31,309 nucleotides of DNA from DATBSK01 sp964532485 (GTDB lineage: Bacteria; Actinomycetota; Acidimicrobiia; IMCC26256; PALSA-555): positions 1-31,309 of the forward strand of contig CAZHKE010000037.1 of NCBI GenBank assembly GCA_964532485.1, in the 5' to 3' direction. Under the pieces are notes generated by a model. That model was not told the DNA's origin and made no database searches. It was given only the letters and a program-made list of their open reading frames with translations. A program made the position numbers and the translations under genes. Below are positions 29,363 through 31,309 of this stretch, in pieces (positions within the stretch are counted from its first letter, which is position 1; the number at the start of each line of letters is the position of its first letter).

Positions 29363-30396
29363 TGGGCAAGCGCGTGCTCACGACCGCGGGTGTCGCGGCC
29401 GGTGTCGCCGCGGGCGTCGCCGGGATCGCGTACAGCGCGCCGCGGACGGTCGCGCGCAACCTGCGGCACCGACCCGATCCCGACGCCGGCAAGCTGTCAC
29501 ACCTCACGTTCGACGAAGCCCGCCGGCTGCCGGCACACGACGGCGGCAGCCTCTACACGATCAGCCGGGGGCATGGCCCGACGATCGTGCTCTCGCACGG
29601 CGTGACCATCGACTCCCGGGTCTGGGTCAAGCAGTTCGACGCGCTGCCAGAGCTCGGCGTGCGCGTGGTGGCGTACGACCATCGGGGACATGGTCAGTCG
29701 GTGGCGGGCGACACCGGGCACTCACTCGGGAACCTCGCCTCCGACGTCCGCACCGTGCTCGAGGGCCTCGACCTGCATGACGTCGTCCTCGTCGGCCACT
29801 CGATGGGCGGGCTCGCGGCACAAGCGTTCGTGCTCGACCACGCCGGCATCGCTCGCTCCCGGGTCCGCGGCATCGTGCTGCTGTCCACGTTCGCCCGGAC
29901 CCCGGTCGCCGCGCTCCCGCAGCTCCCGGTCGAGAAGGTGTCGGGCTGGCTCGACCTGGCCGCGCTGATGCGCCGACCGCTGCTCGGCACGCTGATCGCG
30001 CGCCTCGGCTTCGGGCGCGAGCCCCTCGCGAGCCAGGTCGATCTGGCGCGTCGGATGCTCACCGAGACCGATCCCGACACGACGCGCGACGCGATCGTCC
30101 CGCTCCTCGACGTCGACCTCACGGGCAACCTCGACCGGATCGATCGACCGACGCTCGTGATCGGCGGCAAGGCCGACGTGCTCGTCCCTCCGATCGAGGT
30201 GCGCCGACTCGCGCGTGGCATCCCGAACGCGAGGCTCGTCCTGCTCGAGCGAGTCGGGCACATGATCATGCTCGAGCGCGCCGCCGTCTTCCACGAGCTG
30301 CTGCTCGACTTCGCGCGCGAGATCGGCGCGCTCCCGCATTCGACGGCGTCCACGGCGTCGAGCGACCCGGGTGATTCGGAGGCGCAGAGCGCGTGA
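29359..30396 (+). CDS. Alpha/beta hydrolase, probably membrane-anchored
   Basis: A serine hydrolase of unknown substrate. The 345-residue product has one N-terminal hydrophobic segment (residues ~6-26, Ala/Gly/Val-rich) that could be a membrane anchor or uncleaved signal. Then come LSHGVTIDSRVW (oxyanion loop), VAYDHRGHGQS, the nucleophile elbow VGHSMGG (Ser148), the acid in GGKADVLVPP (Asp273) and the histidine in RVGHMIMLE (His301), a complete catalytic triad. A helical cap lies at ~185-245. It overlaps alr (ATGA) and the peptidase (GTGA). An alr-hydrolase pairing is common in actinobacteria, but it does not reveal the substrate. Confidence 0.9.
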   Translation: MMGKRVLTTAGVAAGVAAGVAGIAYSAPRTVARNLRHRPDPDAGKLSHLTFDEARRLPAHDGGSLYTISRGHGPTIVLSHGVTIDSRVWVKQFDALPELGVRVVAYDHRGHGQSVAGDTGHSLGNLASDVRTVLEGLDLHDVVLVGHSMGGLAAQAFVLDHAGIARSRVRGIVLLSTFARTPVAALPQLPVEKVSGWLDLAALMRRPLLGTLIARLGFGREPLASQVDLARRMLTETDPDTTRDAIVPLLDVDLTGNLDRIDRPTLVIGGKADVLVPPIEVRRLARGIPNARLVLLERVGHMIMLERAAVFHELLLDFAREIGALPHSTASTASSDPGDSEAQSA

Positions 30397-31271
30397 TCCT
30401 CGCGCCCGGGTTCGGCGTCGGGCACTGGACGGGCGCCGCCACCGGCGTCTCCGTCGTCCTGTGCCCCGCAGGCACCGTCGGGTCCGGCGAGATCCGCGGG
30501 GGCGCCCCCGCGACCCGCGAGACCGCGCTGCTCGATCCCACTCGCACGATCGAGTGCGTCGACGCGGTCGTGCTCTCCGGAGGCTCGGCCTTCGGGTTGG
30601 CGACCGCCGACGGCGTGATGGAATGGCTCGTCGAGCACGACCGCGGGTTCCCGACCCGCGGTGGGCGCGTGCCGATCGTCCCCGGTGCCGCGATCTACGA
30701 CCTCGTGGCATCGGGCAACGAGGTCGTCGGGGCGGCCGAGGGGCGCGCCGCGGCCGAGGAGGCGGCGCGGGGTGGGCCGGCGATCAGTGGTGCAGTGGGG
30801 GCCGGGCGCGGCGCGACCGTCGGGAAGTGGCGCGGGCCCGACCACGCGACGCCCGGCGGCCTGGGCGTCGCGACCGCGTCGGTCGGCGAAGCCACCATCG
30901 GAGCCCTCGCGGTCGTCAACGCCGTCGGCGACGTCGTCGACGGCGCCGGTGACCCGCTCGCTGCGTCGACGGCACCCGACGGCACCCCCCCGTTCCCCGA
31001 TGACCTGTTCACCGGGGAGGCGACCACGCTCGTCGTGATCGCCACCGACGCATCGCTCACCAAGCCCGAGTGCCATCTGGTCGCGCAGAGCGGCCACGTC
31101 GGCATCGCGCACGCGATCCACCCGTCGCACACCCGCCACGACGGCGATCTCGTCGTGGCGCTGGCGAGTGGGACGGCAGGCGACGCCCACCTCGACCGAC
31201 TCCGAGTCTCTGCCGTCGACGTGGTGGCGGAGGCGGTGCGGACGGCGGTGCGCCATCATGACGGTCGATGA
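30393..31271 (+). CDS. P1 family (S58, DmpA-like) peptidase
   Basis: Members of this family are N-terminal nucleophile hydrolases that cleave themselves into two chains and act as aminopeptidases or amidases. The 292-residue product has GFGVGHWTGAATGVSVV near the start, VVLSGGSAFGLATADGVMEW, GAVGAGRGATVGKWRG and GGLGVATASVGEATIGALAV followed by VVNAVGDVVDG, all in family order. I cannot fix the exact processing site from sequence alone. No signal peptide is seen, so it is probably cytoplasmic. Its length is at the short end of the family. The start is GTG at 30393, overlapping the hydrolase stop. The stop overlaps the next start as ATGA. Confidence 0.9.
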   Translation: MILAPGFGVGHWTGAATGVSVVLCPAGTVGSGEIRGGAPATRETALLDPTRTIECVDAVVLSGGSAFGLATADGVMEWLVEHDRGFPTRGGRVPIVPGAAIYDLVASGNEVVGAAEGRAAAEEAARGGPAISGAVGAGRGATVGKWRGPDHATPGGLGVATASVGEATIGALAVVNAVGDVVDGAGDPLAASTAPDGTPPFPDDLFTGEATTLVVIATDASLTKPECHLVAQSGHVGIAHAIHPSHTRHDGDLVVALASGTAGDAHLDRLRVSAVDVVAEAVRTAVRHHDGR

Positions 31272-31309
31272 CCCTGCTCGAGCCCGAGCCGGCATGGACG
31301 TCGTGGGAC
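31268..31309 (+). CDS. Start of an unidentified gene, cut by window end
   Basis: ATG at 31268 overlaps the peptidase stop (ATGA), the junction type seen throughout this block. It opens 14 codons that run to the last base (MTLLEPEPAWTSWD). Twelve of the 13 codons after ATG end in G or C, as in neighbouring genes. An alternative ATG at 31259 in another frame has only 10 of 16 such codons. Too little is present to name a product. Confidence 0.45.
   Translation, partial: MTLLEPEPAWTSWD

Noticed and set aside
31259..31309. Alternative last gene starting at ATG 31259
   Set aside because: Its codons have poor third-position G/C (10 of 16) compared with the 31268 frame (12 of 13), and it lacks the ATGA junction typical of this block.
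1..31309. tRNA, rRNA, CRISPR, transposase, phage or toxin-antitoxin genes
   Set aside because: I looked for clover-leaf arms, rRNA-like conserved blocks, regular repeats with spacers and the relevant protein motifs, and saw none.

Overview
The window is about 31 kb of very GC-rich DNA with strong G/C preference at third codon positions. It holds almost the whole S10-spc-alpha ribosomal protein superoperon, followed by the L13/S9 pair and a cell-envelope and cofactor-repair gene block. Gene order (rplQ-truA, rplM-rpsI-glmM, then acpS, nnr and alr), zinc-type S14 and S4, and TAGGCT/TAGGAT-like -10 boxes point to Actinomycetota. I lean towards Acidimicrobiia or a relative, but that placement is inference. 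A run of exactly 100 N (4320-4419) shows this is a draft scaffold, possibly a metagenome bin.

Layout. 1-9902: rpsJ, a 294-nt structured gap, then rplC-rplD-rplW-rplB-rpsS-rplV-rpsC-rplP-rpmC-rpsQ-rplN-rplX-rplE-rpsN-rpsH-rplF-rplR-rpsE-rpmD, all on the plus strand and often overlapping as ATGA or TGATG. 9899-13152: rplO, secY, adk, map. 13278-14264: a secreted glycine-rich protein inserted between map and infA. 14430-18425: infA (apparent CTG start, structured leader), rpmJ, rpsM, rpsK, rpsD, rpoA, rplQ, truA. 18499-20010: a minus-strand alkaline-phosphatase-superfamily enzyme that looks circularly permuted. 20163-22480: rplM, rpsI, glmM. 22514-31309: an oversized GlmS-like protein, acpS, bifunctional nnr, a CBS-domain protein, alr, an alpha/beta hydrolase, a P1 (S58) peptidase and the first codons of one more gene. 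From acpS on, most genes overlap or are a few bases apart.

Together the genes build the ribosome, RNA polymerase alpha and the Sec channel, process new proteins (Map), balance adenylates (Adk) and feed peptidoglycan synthesis (GlmS, GlmM, Alr). Most of the window is conserved housekeeping DNA. The parts that merit attention are the glycine-rich insertion, the infA start and leader, the permuted phosphatase with its back-to-back promoters, the enlarged GlmS, the acidic tails on L3, L4, L22 and S3, and a family of small hairpin repeats scattered between ribosomal genes. I found no tRNA, rRNA, CRISPR array, transposase or phage gene.
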